This document shows, one piece after another, positions 23,272 through 31,498 of a DNA stretch of 51,938 nt; position 1 is the stretch's first letter, and every line of letters begins with the position of its first letter. The notes below the pieces were generated by a model. It saw only the letters and a program-made list of their open reading frames with translations. It searched no databases and had not been told where the DNA came from. Both the position numbers and the translations under genes were made by a program. This DNA comes from Bacteroidetes bacterium GWF2_49_14 (GTDB taxonomy: Bacteria; Bacteroidota; Bacteroidia; Bacteroidales; UBA12481), in assembly GCA_001769295.1 (NCBI GenBank), contig MEOR01000146.1, positions 1 to 51,938 on the forward strand. Direction: 5' to 3'.

Positions 23272-24558
23272 TCAAGCGATCTTCACTTTCCCCACCTTAT
23301 TCCCCCAGAACGCAAAGTACATGATGAACAGGTAGCACGGAATCACCATCCAGTAAGCCTGCTGGCGGCTGATAGCGTCGGCCAGCTTGCCATAGAGAAG
23401 GGGAAGGGTTGCGCAGCCTGCAATACACATGACCAGGACGGCGGATGCAATCTTGGTAAATTTTCCTAATCCATCGAGCGTCAGAGGCCAGATCGCCGGC
23501 CACATGATTGCATTGGCAAATCCCAGCAATGAAATCAGGTAAACCGAAATGTTCCCTTTAATCAGAACCGCGGACAAGCCGAGCAGAACGCCGAGAATTG
23601 CAGATATGCCCAATGCTTTGGATTGTGATATTGTTCTTGGTATCAGTGCAATACCGAGCAGATAACCAACCACCATCGAGAATAGTGTATAGGAAGTAAA
23701 CACAATGGCCCGGCTGGTTGCAAAGCCTTTCTCCATCGCATACAGGGCAACGGTGTCACCAGCAATCACCTCGCAACCTGCATACAGAAACAGGGTAATC
23801 ACGCCCAAAACAAAATAAGGGTACTGAAATACATGTTTTTTTGCCACAGCCCCCTCATTCACGTGCTGGTCTTCCTTATCGGTGTCAATATCCTGCAAGG
23901 GCGAATAGCGGACCAGGACTGCCAGCCCTGTCAGCACGATTGCCATGATTATGTAAGGAATTATAACCCGACCCGCAAGTTCATTAAGCAATTCCGATTT
24001 TACGGCGGCGTCTGCGGTGGCAGCTACCTGCACCTTAATTTTGTCCACATTTTTCAGCACAATGGCACCCAGGATCAACGGGCTGAGAATCCCGGCGGTT
24101 TTGTTGCAAATCCCCATGATGCTGATTCGCTTGGCAGCACTTTCAATGGGACCCAGAATCACGATATAGGGGTTTGAGGCGGTTTGCAGCAGGGAGAGTC
24201 CGGCACCCTGAATAAAAAGTCCCGTGAGAAACAATCCGAACGTTCTCGATTGGGCCGCCGGAATAAATACCAGGCTGCCGATTGCCATAACAAACAATCC
24301 CAGGGCCATCCCGTTCTTGAATCCGGTTTTGTGGAGGATCCATGAGGATGGAATGGCAAGAAAGAAATAAGAGATATAAAACGCAAACGTTACAAAATAG
24401 GCCTGGAAATTCGACAGCTCACAGGCGATGGTCAGGAACGGAATCAGTGTGCCGTTCAGCCATGTGACAAACCCGAAAATAAAAAAAAGCGCCCCGATAA
24501 TCGAAAGCGACAGAATGTACGAGTTCTTCTGCGCCGTTGCGTTTGCTGTTGTTGCCAT
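23272..24558 (-). CDS. MFS sugar transporter, FucP/GluP type
   Basis: A 428-residue inner-membrane transporter with about 12 predicted membrane segments. It belongs to the fucose/glucose-galactose:H+ symporter branch of the MFS, shown by FFIFGFVTWLNGTLIPFL near residues 25-42 and GAGLSLLQTASNPYIVILGP near residues 120-138. A hydrophilic loop around residues 222-240 (DIDTDKEDQHVNEGAVAKK) separates the two halves. As first gene of the minus-strand hexuronate cluster it may import a uronic acid or a related sugar, but sequence alone does not fix the substrate. Confidence 0.92.
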   Translation of the reverse strand: MATTANATAQKNSYILSLSIIGALFFIFGFVTWLNGTLIPFLTIACELSNFQAYFVTFAFYISYFFLAIPSSWILHKTGFKNGMALGLFVMAIGSLVFIPAAQSRTFGLFLTGLFIQGAGLSLLQTASNPYIVILGPIESAAKRISIMGICNKTAGILSPLILGAIVLKNVDKIKVQVAATADAAVKSELLNELAGRVIIPYIIMAIVLTGLAVLVRYSPLQDIDTDKEDQHVNEGAVAKKHVFQYPYFVLGVITLFLYAGCEVIAGDTVALYAMEKGFATSRAIVFTSYTLFSMVVGYLLGIALIPRTISQSKALGISAILGVLLGLSAVLIKGNISVYLISLLGFANAIMWPAIWPLTLDGLGKFTKIASAVLVMCIAGCATLPLLYGKLADAISRQQAYWMVIPCYLFIMYFAFWGNKVGKVKIA

Positions 24559-24584
24559 GTTGAAGGTTTTGGTTGTTTAGGCGC

Positions 24585-24592
24585 GAAAGATA
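24585..24592 (-). promoter_or_regulatory. Candidate -7 box TATCTTTC for the MFS gene
   Basis: Seven of eight matches to TAnnTTTG, 26 bp before the ATG. Confidence 0.4.
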
Positions 24593-24599
24593 TAAAAAA

Positions 24600-24637
24600 A
24601 ATGACCTATGACCGATGACCGATGACCGACGATAGGA
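24600..24637. repeat. 7-bp array (gaccgat) between divergent genes
   Basis: Five or so units of gaccgatgaccgatgaccga type between the MFS gene and the divergent lipoprotein gene. Confidence 0.85.
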
Positions 24638-24658
24638 AATGTAACGAGCCAGAATCAC

Positions 24659-24666
24659 TACTTTTG
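24659..24666 (+). promoter_or_regulatory. Exact -7 box TACTTTTG four bases before a start codon
   Basis: tacttttgcactatg: the box ends 4 bases before the ATG of the lipoprotein gene, so transcription would begin at or next to the start codon (leaderless mRNA). Confidence 0.5.
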
Positions 24667-24670
24667 CACT

Positions 24671-26545
24671 ATGAAACCAGCCAGGAATCCATACATTCTT
24701 TTCTTTATCCTGATATTGGTCATCGTGTCCTGCAACCCGCGCAGAGTCCCGGAACCAACCTCCACGGACGAGGTGACTGCCGTTATCCCGGAGGAGGAAT
24801 CTTTCTCCGGCGATGATTCCGATATTCCCTATGCGCTCCTGGTTTCGCCTGAAAATCCTATATCCGGGGAGCCCGTCCGCGTAATGGCAGTCGGGGGCAA
24901 GGGAATCCGGAAAGCCAAAATTGAGATCGTGGGCCCTTCATCCGGCGGCAGCACCCGGAAAACAAGACAGGGCGATGGACTCCCTTTCTGGCGCATTGAA
25001 CAGTTTGAAGCCGGTACCACCGGGCAATATCAGGTTAAGTTAATAGTCAACAGGCAGGAAGTCAGTCGGTTGAAATTCAATGTTTTAGCTGAAAAGATTT
25101 CGGCTAAGCCATCAGGGACGATATGGAAAACCAAGCGCGGCTGGGATGCCCCGTACGAAGTTCTTTATTCGGCCTGGGTCAATGCCCTGTTCAGTGATGC
25201 CGGCGAAGGGGATTCCTGGCCGGCCCTGCACGAAGTGACCCAGGACCCGGAGCGGAATATCCTGCATAATTATTTAGGCTGGGGCGAAGACAATGCTGCT
25301 GGTAAAACCCGGGTGATCATGGAACCCGATTGTGCGGATAATCCTTTCTATTTCAGGGCTTATTTTGCATGGAAACTCGGACTTCCGTTCGGGTATCACG
25401 AATCCGACCGGGGCTGGCTCGGAAAAGCACCATCAACCGGACGCTGGATTACCAATGAAACCCCAACGTCCCGGAGCCATCCGGTTCTGTCATTCAATGC
25501 TTTCCTCAGGCGACTGATGGATGGTGTCCATTCCGGAACTGCCAGGGCCGCCTTCTCCAATGACCACGCCGATTATTACCCGGTTCCCCTTACCCGCGAA
25601 GCCCTCAGGCCTGGTATTACCTTTGCCGATCCCTACGGTCATACCCTGATCCTGGTTAAATGGGTGCCGCAAACCGGCAACAAACCGGGAATGCTGCTGT
25701 CAGTGGATGCCCAGCCCGATGGCACCGTGGCCATCAAACGATTCTGGAAAGGGAACTTCCTCTTCGCCACCACCGACGTCATCGGCGAACCCGGCTTCAA
25801 GGCCTTCCGCCCGATAACCCTGGATGGTAAAGGCTTGCATTTATTACCAAACCACCTCATACCCCAAACCCCAAATCTCATACCCTTTTCAACCCAGCAA
25901 CATGGCATGGATCCCGCCGACTTCTACCTCACCATGGACCGGGTCATCAATCCGAAACCGCTGGATCCCGAGACTGCCCTGCTCGACCTGATCCAGGCCC
26001 TGCACGAACAGTGCCTGACACGGGTCAACTCCGTTGCCAATGGCGAGAAATACATGCAATCACATCCGGGCGAGGTGATCCCGATGCCCGGCCGGCCGGC
26101 AGGAGTTTTTCAGGCAGGAGGGCAGTGGGAGGATTTCTCCACACCCAACCGTGATCTGCGCCTGCTCATTGCCATGGATGCCATATTGGATTTTCCCGAT
26201 AGGGTTGGTCGCTCGCCCCGGGATTTCAAAATGCCCAAACTGAGCAGCCCCGAACAGGTTAAGCAGAAGCTGGAATCCTTATCAGAAAAGAAAACCAACG
26301 AACTCTCGATAACCTACACCCGGTCCGACGGTTCGGAACAAAAACTCACCCTCGCCGAATTGCTCCGGCGAAGGGATGCCTTTGAGATAGCCTACAATCC
26401 GAACGATGGAGTTGAAATTCGCTGGGGAGCCCCCGAAAACAGTGAGGAACGGTCAACCTGCCGCCGCCGCGTTTCCGGCTACCAGAAGGAATTGATGCTG
26501 AAAGTACGGCCGTGGTTTCAGAAGAGATTGCACCCGCCGACGTGA
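24671..26545 (+). CDS. Lipoprotein of unknown function with possible papain-like (NlpC/P60-like) domain
   Basis: A 624-residue protein with a lipoprotein signal peptide (YILFFILILVIVSC). Residues about 50-145 look like a beta-sandwich (SPENPISGEPVRVMAVG ... GTTGQYQVKLIVNRQ). The central part has MEPDCADNPFYFRAYFAWKLGLPFGYHE (near residue 220) and later FADPYGHTLILVKWV (near residue 320). A Cys starting a helix followed by a His starting a strand is the order seen in NlpC/P60 and related cysteine peptidases, so a peptidase-like role is possible but unproven. A helical C-terminal region follows. It is convergent with the BF3164-like gene across a heptamer hairpin. Around residues 395-415 (LPNHLIPQTPNLIPFSTQ) the DNA is low-complexity and may be another repeat insert. 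Confidence 0.6.
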   Translation: MKPARNPYILFFILILVIVSCNPRRVPEPTSTDEVTAVIPEEESFSGDDSDIPYALLVSPENPISGEPVRVMAVGGKGIRKAKIEIVGPSSGGSTRKTRQGDGLPFWRIEQFEAGTTGQYQVKLIVNRQEVSRLKFNVLAEKISAKPSGTIWKTKRGWDAPYEVLYSAWVNALFSDAGEGDSWPALHEVTQDPERNILHNYLGWGEDNAAGKTRVIMEPDCADNPFYFRAYFAWKLGLPFGYHESDRGWLGKAPSTGRWITNETPTSRSHPVLSFNAFLRRLMDGVHSGTARAAFSNDHADYYPVPLTREALRPGITFADPYGHTLILVKWVPQTGNKPGMLLSVDAQPDGTVAIKRFWKGNFLFATTDVIGEPGFKAFRPITLDGKGLHLLPNHLIPQTPNLIPFSTQQHGMDPADFYLTMDRVINPKPLDPETALLDLIQALHEQCLTRVNSVANGEKYMQSHPGEVIPMPGRPAGVFQAGGQWEDFSTPNRDLRLLIAMDAILDFPDRVGRSPRDFKMPKLSSPEQVKQKLESLSEKKTNELSITYTRSDGSEQKLTLAELLRRRDAFEIAYNPNDGVEIRWGAPENSEERSTCRRRVSGYQKELMLKVRPWFQKRLHPPT

Positions 26546-26608
26546 ACGACGGATGACCGATGACGGACGACCGATGTTTTGCATCAGTCGTCCGTCATCG
26601 GTCGTCCA
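26546..26608. terminator. 7-bp repeat hairpin between convergent genes
   Basis: gacggatgaccgatgacgga... and inverted ...tcgtccgtcatcggtcgtcc arms around a ttttg loop. It fills the whole gap between two convergent genes, where it may work as a bidirectional terminator. Confidence 0.6.
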
Positions 26609-27709
26609 TCATTTCATCATCTTCCCCAAATCATAGAAATATAAATAATTGTCCACCATCGGGTTGAAAAACAGCACCCGCTGATTGGCCTCATCCAGGG
26701 TATACACCTTCATCCAGTCTTCCAGTTGGATACGGGCAACAGGTTTTCCGTCCGTGGTTAAAAGGTACAGGACCGGATTCCCGAGGGACTTAATCTGTAT
26801 CTCACTACCCTTAACCCCGTCAAACTTCTGGTGGTGCAGGAATGCTGCCATGTATTTGTTTGTAACACAGATGTTCTCGAAGAAGATGGTTAGGTCGAAA
26901 ATATTGACAGTTCGATCGGTAAAGGTGGGTTTTGGATTCTGCGTATAGCCAACATCAATATTAAGTATCTGAGAATTCTGAGTTCCTGTTTGATAGATTC
27001 GGATGCATGGAAACCAGTTGTAAGCCATGGCAATGGTAACCTTATCAGGAGAAATATCGATGGCCTTGGTAAAAAGGTGCCCTTTTGCCCCTGGCGGGAC
27101 ATTTTCCATCAATTCCGGATAATCGATCATAAAACCCGTTGATCCGGATACCGGGTTAAACCAGGCCAGTTCCTTTTCTGACCCGACAACGAGGGTTCCT
27201 GCGATCAGCGTGTCATTGATCGTCATCATGTTATTAAACGGAAAAAAGGCCTCCGGAATCCGGCTGCGATTGAGGATGGTCTGGGTAATGGTGAAATCGG
27301 GGTTTGGTGCGATCCTGACTTTCTTTACCATCTCCATATCAGAGACTTGGCAGCCTGCCGGGTCCGACCGGAATCCTGATATACCTGGACCATTTATATC
27401 TTCCGGACCTTTCCCGATATGACCAAATGCCCCGAGATACTTTAGATCCTTCAGGGCAAAAACGCGAAAAATAGTATCACGGAAGGCGCCCATCGAGATC
27501 AGGTACTTGCCCGAAATTATGATTCGCTGCTCCTGATAAAGGACCGGGGCGATCCGGATGGAATCGAGCTTCAGCGTAATGGGAGCCTCAAAAGTTAAGG
27601 ATTTAGATGAATCGTTTGGTGCTGTTTTAGGGGTGGAACAACCGGGGAGGAGGTGACAAAGAGAGAACAGGAGACCAAGAGAGATGAGGAGAACGGGAAT
27701 GGATTTCAT
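26609..27709 (-). CDS. BF3164-like / TolB-like beta-propeller lipoprotein
   Basis: A 366-residue lipoprotein (LLFSLCHLLPGCSTPK). The pattern of a short N-terminal strand, KYLISMGAFRDTIFRVFALKDLKYLGAFGHIGKGPEDI and later blade-like strands (RIQLEDWMKVYTLDEANQRVLFF) matches the BF3164 / TolB-like 6-bladed propeller family of Bacteroidota lipoproteins. The function of this family is unknown. It is a single gene flanked by repeat-rich DNA on both sides. A TACCTTTA box (7/8 to TAnnTTTG, 27732-27739) precedes it. Confidence 0.82.
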   Translation of the reverse strand: MKSIPVLLISLGLLFSLCHLLPGCSTPKTAPNDSSKSLTFEAPITLKLDSIRIAPVLYQEQRIIISGKYLISMGAFRDTIFRVFALKDLKYLGAFGHIGKGPEDINGPGISGFRSDPAGCQVSDMEMVKKVRIAPNPDFTITQTILNRSRIPEAFFPFNNMMTINDTLIAGTLVVGSEKELAWFNPVSGSTGFMIDYPELMENVPPGAKGHLFTKAIDISPDKVTIAMAYNWFPCIRIYQTGTQNSQILNIDVGYTQNPKPTFTDRTVNIFDLTIFFENICVTNKYMAAFLHHQKFDGVKGSEIQIKSLGNPVLYLLTTDGKPVARIQLEDWMKVYTLDEANQRVLFFNPMVDNYLYFYDLGKMMK

Positions 27710-27731
27710 GAAAGATGATTTGGATTCATCA

Positions 27732-27739
27732 TAAAGGTA
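27732..27739 (-). promoter_or_regulatory. Candidate -7 box TACCTTTA of the BF3164-like gene
   Basis: Seven of eight matches to TAnnTTTG, about 22 bp before the ATG on the minus strand. Confidence 0.35.
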
Positions 27740-27778
27740 TTGTTTTGAGGAGACTATTCAAGCTTAGCGGGTTCTTCC

Positions 27779-27998
27779 AGCCGTCCGCAGACCGCCGTCT
27801 GCCGTCCGCCGTCATCCACCTCATCCCCCGGCCCCTTCTCCCGCGCTCGCAAGCTCACGGGAGAAGGGGAGGGAGCATCGGCCTAATTACATAACCTGGC
27901 AGGAGCTGACACCCCTCTCCCGTGAACGCAGCGACAGCGGAGTGAGCGCGGGAGAGGGGCCGGGGGTGAGGTAAACCGGCAACCGGTAACCGGCAACC
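27779..27998. repeat. Composite repeat block between the GH92 and BF3164-like genes
   Basis: Three families are stacked: a ccgtccgccgtc heptamer-like run (27779-27817); an imperfect inverted repeat of about 150 bp (arms cctcatcccccggccccttc... at 27819 and ...gagaggggccgggggtgagg ending 27971); and an aaccggcaaccgg heptamer run (27973-27998). No coding signal is seen in this gap. Confidence 0.85.
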
Positions 27999-28005
27999 AA
28001 TCTCG

Positions 28006-30297
28006 TCAATTCTTCCCTCCTGGCCTCGTTCCCATGTCCAGCACAATCGTCCATCCCTCAGCAATATCCTTGTGGCTGAACCTGTAGTTGGATACCGGTT
28101 GGCCGTTGACCATCACTCCATGCACATACTTGTTTTGCGCACTTGCGCCTTGTGCCTTGAGCCTTAATACTTTATTGTCTCCGAGATCGATGGAGACCTC
28201 TTCAAATATCGGACTTCCGATCACATATTCAGGCCTGCCGGGGGTCATCGGGTAGAAACCCATGGCCGTGAAAACATACCAGGAAGAGAGCCCGCCGCCG
28301 TCTTCGTCGCCGCAGATACCCATCACATCATTGCGGAACCAGGCGTCCATCAGCTGACGAACCCGCTTTTGTGTTTTCCAGGGCTCACCGGCATAGGTAT
28401 AAAGGTAGGGTACACTAAAGGTTGGCTCATTTCCTGTTACAAATTGTCCCACGATACCGGATGCATCAGGCTGATTGGTAATTGTGGTCCATTTGGCATA
28501 ACCGTTGAGGGATTCTTCAAACAACTGATCGAGTTTGGCCGTAAATTTCTCCTTACCGCCCATCAGGGTAATCAGTCCATCAATATCATGCGGTACGAAC
28601 CAGCTGTAGTTCCAGGAGTTGATCTCGGCAAAATAATCGCGGCAGCCGGTTCCGCCGGATGTTTTGGGATCGAAGGGTTCCACCCAGGAACCATCGGCTT
28701 TGCGGGGCGACATGAATCCCGTGGCCGGGTTGAACACATTTTTGTAGTTGGCGGAACGCGCCATAAAGAGCTTCTGATCCTCAGTCATTTTCAATTCTCC
28801 TGCCAGCTGGGCCAGGCACCAGTCGTCATACGAATGCTCAAGCGTTACTGCAACAGCCTGCCGCTTTTCAAAGGGACCCACCTGTTTCACCGTCTCGGTT
28901 TCATCCGGGGCAAGAGCAGGGAACCACCCTTTTTCGCGGTAGAATTTGTCGAGTTCCGTGGCCGGGCCCTCCTGCCAGGGAATCATGGTTCCTTCCATGG
29001 CATTCTTTTTCAATAACTTATATGCCCGCTGCAAATCGTACCCACGAATGCCTTTCATCCAGGCATCGGCAATGATCGCTGCCTGATGGTGGCCGATCAT
29101 GCATTTGGCATCTCCTGATACCTGCGGGAATGTAGGCATCCAGCCGCTCTGTTCACCCATCAGGATATACGACCTGATCATATCGGATTCCCGGTCGGGG
29201 CTGATCAGTAAGCGTAGCGGATGGAGCGTGCGGAAGGTATCCCAGCTCCAGTCATCGACATAAAAATTATGGGTGGTCTTAACCGTCTTTTTGTTGTAGG
29301 CGCTGAAATAGCGGCCATATTCGTTGATGTTCACCATCCGCTCCATGCACCGGTAGAGGGCGGTATAAAAGGTAATCCGCTGGTTTTCCGTTCCCCCTTT
29401 TACCTTGATTTTTCCCAGCTCAGCGTTCCACACATCCCGCCCATCATTCACTACCTTGTTGAAATCCCAGCCGGGGATTTCGTTCAGGAGGTTTTTTCCA
29501 GCCTGCGATTCATCGATCCAGCTCAGTCCGTAATTCATCTTCACCTGCTCGGCACCGTTGAACACAAGAAAGTATTTGATTCCCTTGCCTTTAGCTTTGG
29601 ACCTGTTAACCGTTTTTCCTGATGCATCAATATATCCCGATTCCCTAACCGGCCGGTTGAACCAGATATTGGCATACTGCCTGATGCCGCTGAAAGCCTC
29701 GCTGGCCAAAAGGTTCTGTGCATTTTTCAGATCGAAGGTGCCTTCGTCGGTCGTCTGAAATACCAAAACCAAATCAGTGGTGGATTCCGGGGTAAACTGA
29801 AAAAAACCGCACCGTTCGGTGGGGGCAAAATCCACGGAAATGTTGTTGTCCTCCAGTAAAACCGAGTACTGATAGGGTGTTACCTTCTCAAAATCATGGT
29901 CAATGGCAGAGCTTAGATTGGTTTTCTGAACCGCCTCGATTCCGGATACCGGAATTACCGTTAATACCCCACGTCCCCGGTGCTCCGGCCGGTTCAGCGG
30001 GAACCCGTAAATCCTGCCGCCAAGGTAAGAATCTGAAATTCCCGGACTCGTGACCGGAAAAAACCGGACCATCCCATAGGGCCTGTGCACCGTTGGAAAG
30101 GTAGGCATCAGCACGTGGCTGATCCCGCCGATACGGGGGTTGACAAGGTCGACGGGGCTGGCAGGCTCCTGCCCGTTGACATTGAGAGTCAACAGCAGTG
30201 CAAATGCGAGGAATAGGGCCTGGGTAGGGGAGGACCCATGTGTCCTCCCGTAAGACCCATGTGTCCTCCCGGTTTTATAGAAAATAATGTTCATCAT
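28006..30297 (-). CDS. GH92 family alpha-mannosidase
   Basis: A 763-residue secreted enzyme. GH92 is a calcium-dependent exo-alpha-mannosidase family acting on alpha-1,2- and other mannosides. Family segments are VNPRIGGISHVLMPTFPTVHRPYGMVRFFP at the start of the mature protein, TFYTALYRCMERMVNINEYGRYFSAYN, YVDDWSWDTFRTLHPLRLLI, GWMPTFPQVSGDAKCMIGHHQAAIIADAWMKGI and GICGDEDGGGLSSWYVFTAMGFYPMTPGRPEYVIGSPIF. The N-terminus is unusual: between MMNIIFYKT and the hydrophobic core ALFLAFALLLTLNVNG there is GRTHGSYGRTHGSSPTQ, encoded by 1.5 copies of a palindromic repeat. An exact -7 box lies 17 bases upstream of the start. Confidence 0.96.
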   Translation of the reverse strand: MMNIIFYKTGRTHGSYGRTHGSSPTQALFLAFALLLTLNVNGQEPASPVDLVNPRIGGISHVLMPTFPTVHRPYGMVRFFPVTSPGISDSYLGGRIYGFPLNRPEHRGRGVLTVIPVSGIEAVQKTNLSSAIDHDFEKVTPYQYSVLLEDNNISVDFAPTERCGFFQFTPESTTDLVLVFQTTDEGTFDLKNAQNLLASEAFSGIRQYANIWFNRPVRESGYIDASGKTVNRSKAKGKGIKYFLVFNGAEQVKMNYGLSWIDESQAGKNLLNEIPGWDFNKVVNDGRDVWNAELGKIKVKGGTENQRITFYTALYRCMERMVNINEYGRYFSAYNKKTVKTTHNFYVDDWSWDTFRTLHPLRLLISPDRESDMIRSYILMGEQSGWMPTFPQVSGDAKCMIGHHQAAIIADAWMKGIRGYDLQRAYKLLKKNAMEGTMIPWQEGPATELDKFYREKGWFPALAPDETETVKQVGPFEKRQAVAVTLEHSYDDWCLAQLAGELKMTEDQKLFMARSANYKNVFNPATGFMSPRKADGSWVEPFDPKTSGGTGCRDYFAEINSWNYSWFVPHDIDGLITLMGGKEKFTAKLDQLFEESLNGYAKWTTITNQPDASGIVGQFVTGNEPTFSVPYLYTYAGEPWKTQKRVRQLMDAWFRNDVMGICGDEDGGGLSSWYVFTAMGFYPMTPGRPEYVIGSPIFEEVSIDLGDNKVLRLKAQGASAQNKYVHGVMVNGQPVSNYRFSHKDIAEGWTIVLDMGTRPGGKN
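30225..30272. repeat. 1.5 copies of the GTAGGGGAGGACC element at the GH92 start
   Basis: gtaggggaggacccatgtgt... followed by a second acccatgtgtcctcccg. Encodes GRTHGSYGRTHGSSPT in the signal peptide n-region. Confidence 0.9.
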
Positions 30298-30313
30298 CGT
30301 GGTATTTGGGGTG

Positions 30314-30321
30314 CAAAGATA
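30314..30321 (-). promoter_or_regulatory. -7 box TATCTTTG of the GH92 gene
   Basis: Exact TAnnTTTG match on the minus strand; predicted transcription start about 10 bases before the ATG. Confidence 0.55.
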
Positions 30322-30459
30322 AGGAACACTATTGTTTCAGCGAGAAAAATGGCCGCTGCGATTAAAAAAGCTGTTTTTATGATGATGTTTTAATTATGCA
30401 TGTCTTTATCAGGAAAGAAGCGTTGTTAAATTAACCTTAACTTAATTAAACCTATTTCC

Positions 30460-31398
30460 ATGAAAAAGAGATTTTGCAAATTGATCCCGGCGTTTACCAT
30501 GCTGGTATTACTCTTTACATCCTGTGCAAAGGAGCCCACTGTTAGCGTTATCGAAGCCACGATTGACGGCTATAGTGTGACTTTTTCAGTTGTTGTGACT
30601 GACGCTGACACTTACCTTTGGGATTTCGGTGATGGTTCAACCAGCACCGAAGCTGCACCGGTTCATGCCTATGTTTCATCCGGCGATTATACGGTCTCAG
30701 TAACAGTTACTGGCAAAGGCGGGGAAGCAACTGCAACCAAGGCCATTAACATCCTGCCCTCCGTTACTGAGATGCTGTCCGGCGGCACCACTGCAACAAA
30801 TGGCAAAACCTGGGTGTTGAGCACGGGATATGTAGCCGGTGTAAACGGCGGAAGCGTGGTTGACAATGCGATGTTTGTTATGCTTCCAACCGTTGAGAAT
30901 GTATTGACCGTGATTGGTCTGGGGTATGAGTATGACAATGAATATACTTTTTATGCTGACGGGAAGTATGTGGTGGATGTTAAGAATGAACTGGCTGTTA
31001 CAGCCGGCATTTACGGAATGGTAAATGGCACCACGAAAGATGTAGGGAATGAATATAATACCCTGGGTATCTATGCAGGATCGTACGTAGCTCCGGCTTC
31101 CGCCACCTGGACACTGCATGAGGAAGACCTTGTGGTTAAAGCCGTTGTGAACCCGGTTGGTACGGATGTTCCGGTTCTAACAGAGGACAGGACGATCACA
31201 GGCAGAAAATGGGTGGAAATTTCAAGTGATGCTTTTTTCGGAATCCTTGATTTCCCTTCAACCAGAAAATTCATTATCAAGGAAATCACCCCTGAAAAAA
31301 TGGAGGTTGCCCTGTTTGTTTGTGGATATTTCCCCGATCAGACAGCCTGGAATGTTCCTTCCTATTTCTATCATCTGACCTATGTACCGAAGAATTAG
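30460..31398 (+). CDS. PKD-domain lipoprotein
   Basis: A 312-residue lipoprotein (MLVLLFTSCAKEP). Residues about 28-98 form a PKD domain with the hallmark TYLWDFGDGSTSTEAAPVHAY and DYTVSVTVTG. The C-terminal 200 residues (KTWVLSTGYVAGVNGG ... NEYTFYADGKYVVDVKNE ... RKWVEISSDAFFGILDF) resemble beta-sandwich domains found in PUL surface lipoproteins that bind glycans. A binding rather than catalytic role is likely. It stands first on the PUL side, followed by a strong terminator, so it is a monocistronic unit. The gap before it (30298-30459) holds only the GH92 promoter and AT-rich DNA. Confidence 0.8.
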   Translation: MKKRFCKLIPAFTMLVLLFTSCAKEPTVSVIEATIDGYSVTFSVVVTDADTYLWDFGDGSTSTEAAPVHAYVSSGDYTVSVTVTGKGGEATATKAINILPSVTEMLSGGTTATNGKTWVLSTGYVAGVNGGSVVDNAMFVMLPTVENVLTVIGLGYEYDNEYTFYADGKYVVDVKNELAVTAGIYGMVNGTTKDVGNEYNTLGIYAGSYVAPASATWTLHEEDLVVKAVVNPVGTDVPVLTEDRTITGRKWVEISSDAFFGILDFPSTRKFIIKEITPEKMEVALFVCGYFPDQTAWNVPSYFYHLTYVPKN

Positions 31399-31433
31399 CA
31401 GATTATAATAGGGTTTAGAATTGATTGATGTGA

Positions 31434-31472
31434 GGCTGCAGGATTGCCATAAGGTCGACCTGCAGCCTTTTT
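31434..31472 (+). terminator. Rho-independent terminator after the PKD lipoprotein
   Basis: Arms ggctgcagg / cctgcagcc form a perfect 9 bp stem with a 16-base loop, directly followed by ttttt. Confidence 0.85.
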
Positions 31473-31479
31473 ATCTTTG
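31472..31479 (+). promoter_or_regulatory. -7 box TATCTTTG of the CocE-type gene
   Basis: Exact TAnnTTTG match, starting in the terminator T-run and ending 19 bases before the preferred ATG at 31499. Confidence 0.6.
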
Positions 31480-31498
31480 TTATCAAATACTTCCTTAT

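Noticed and set aside
28369-29016. 215-residue plus-strand ORF opposite GH92
   Set aside because: Antisense shadow of the GH92 catalytic region.
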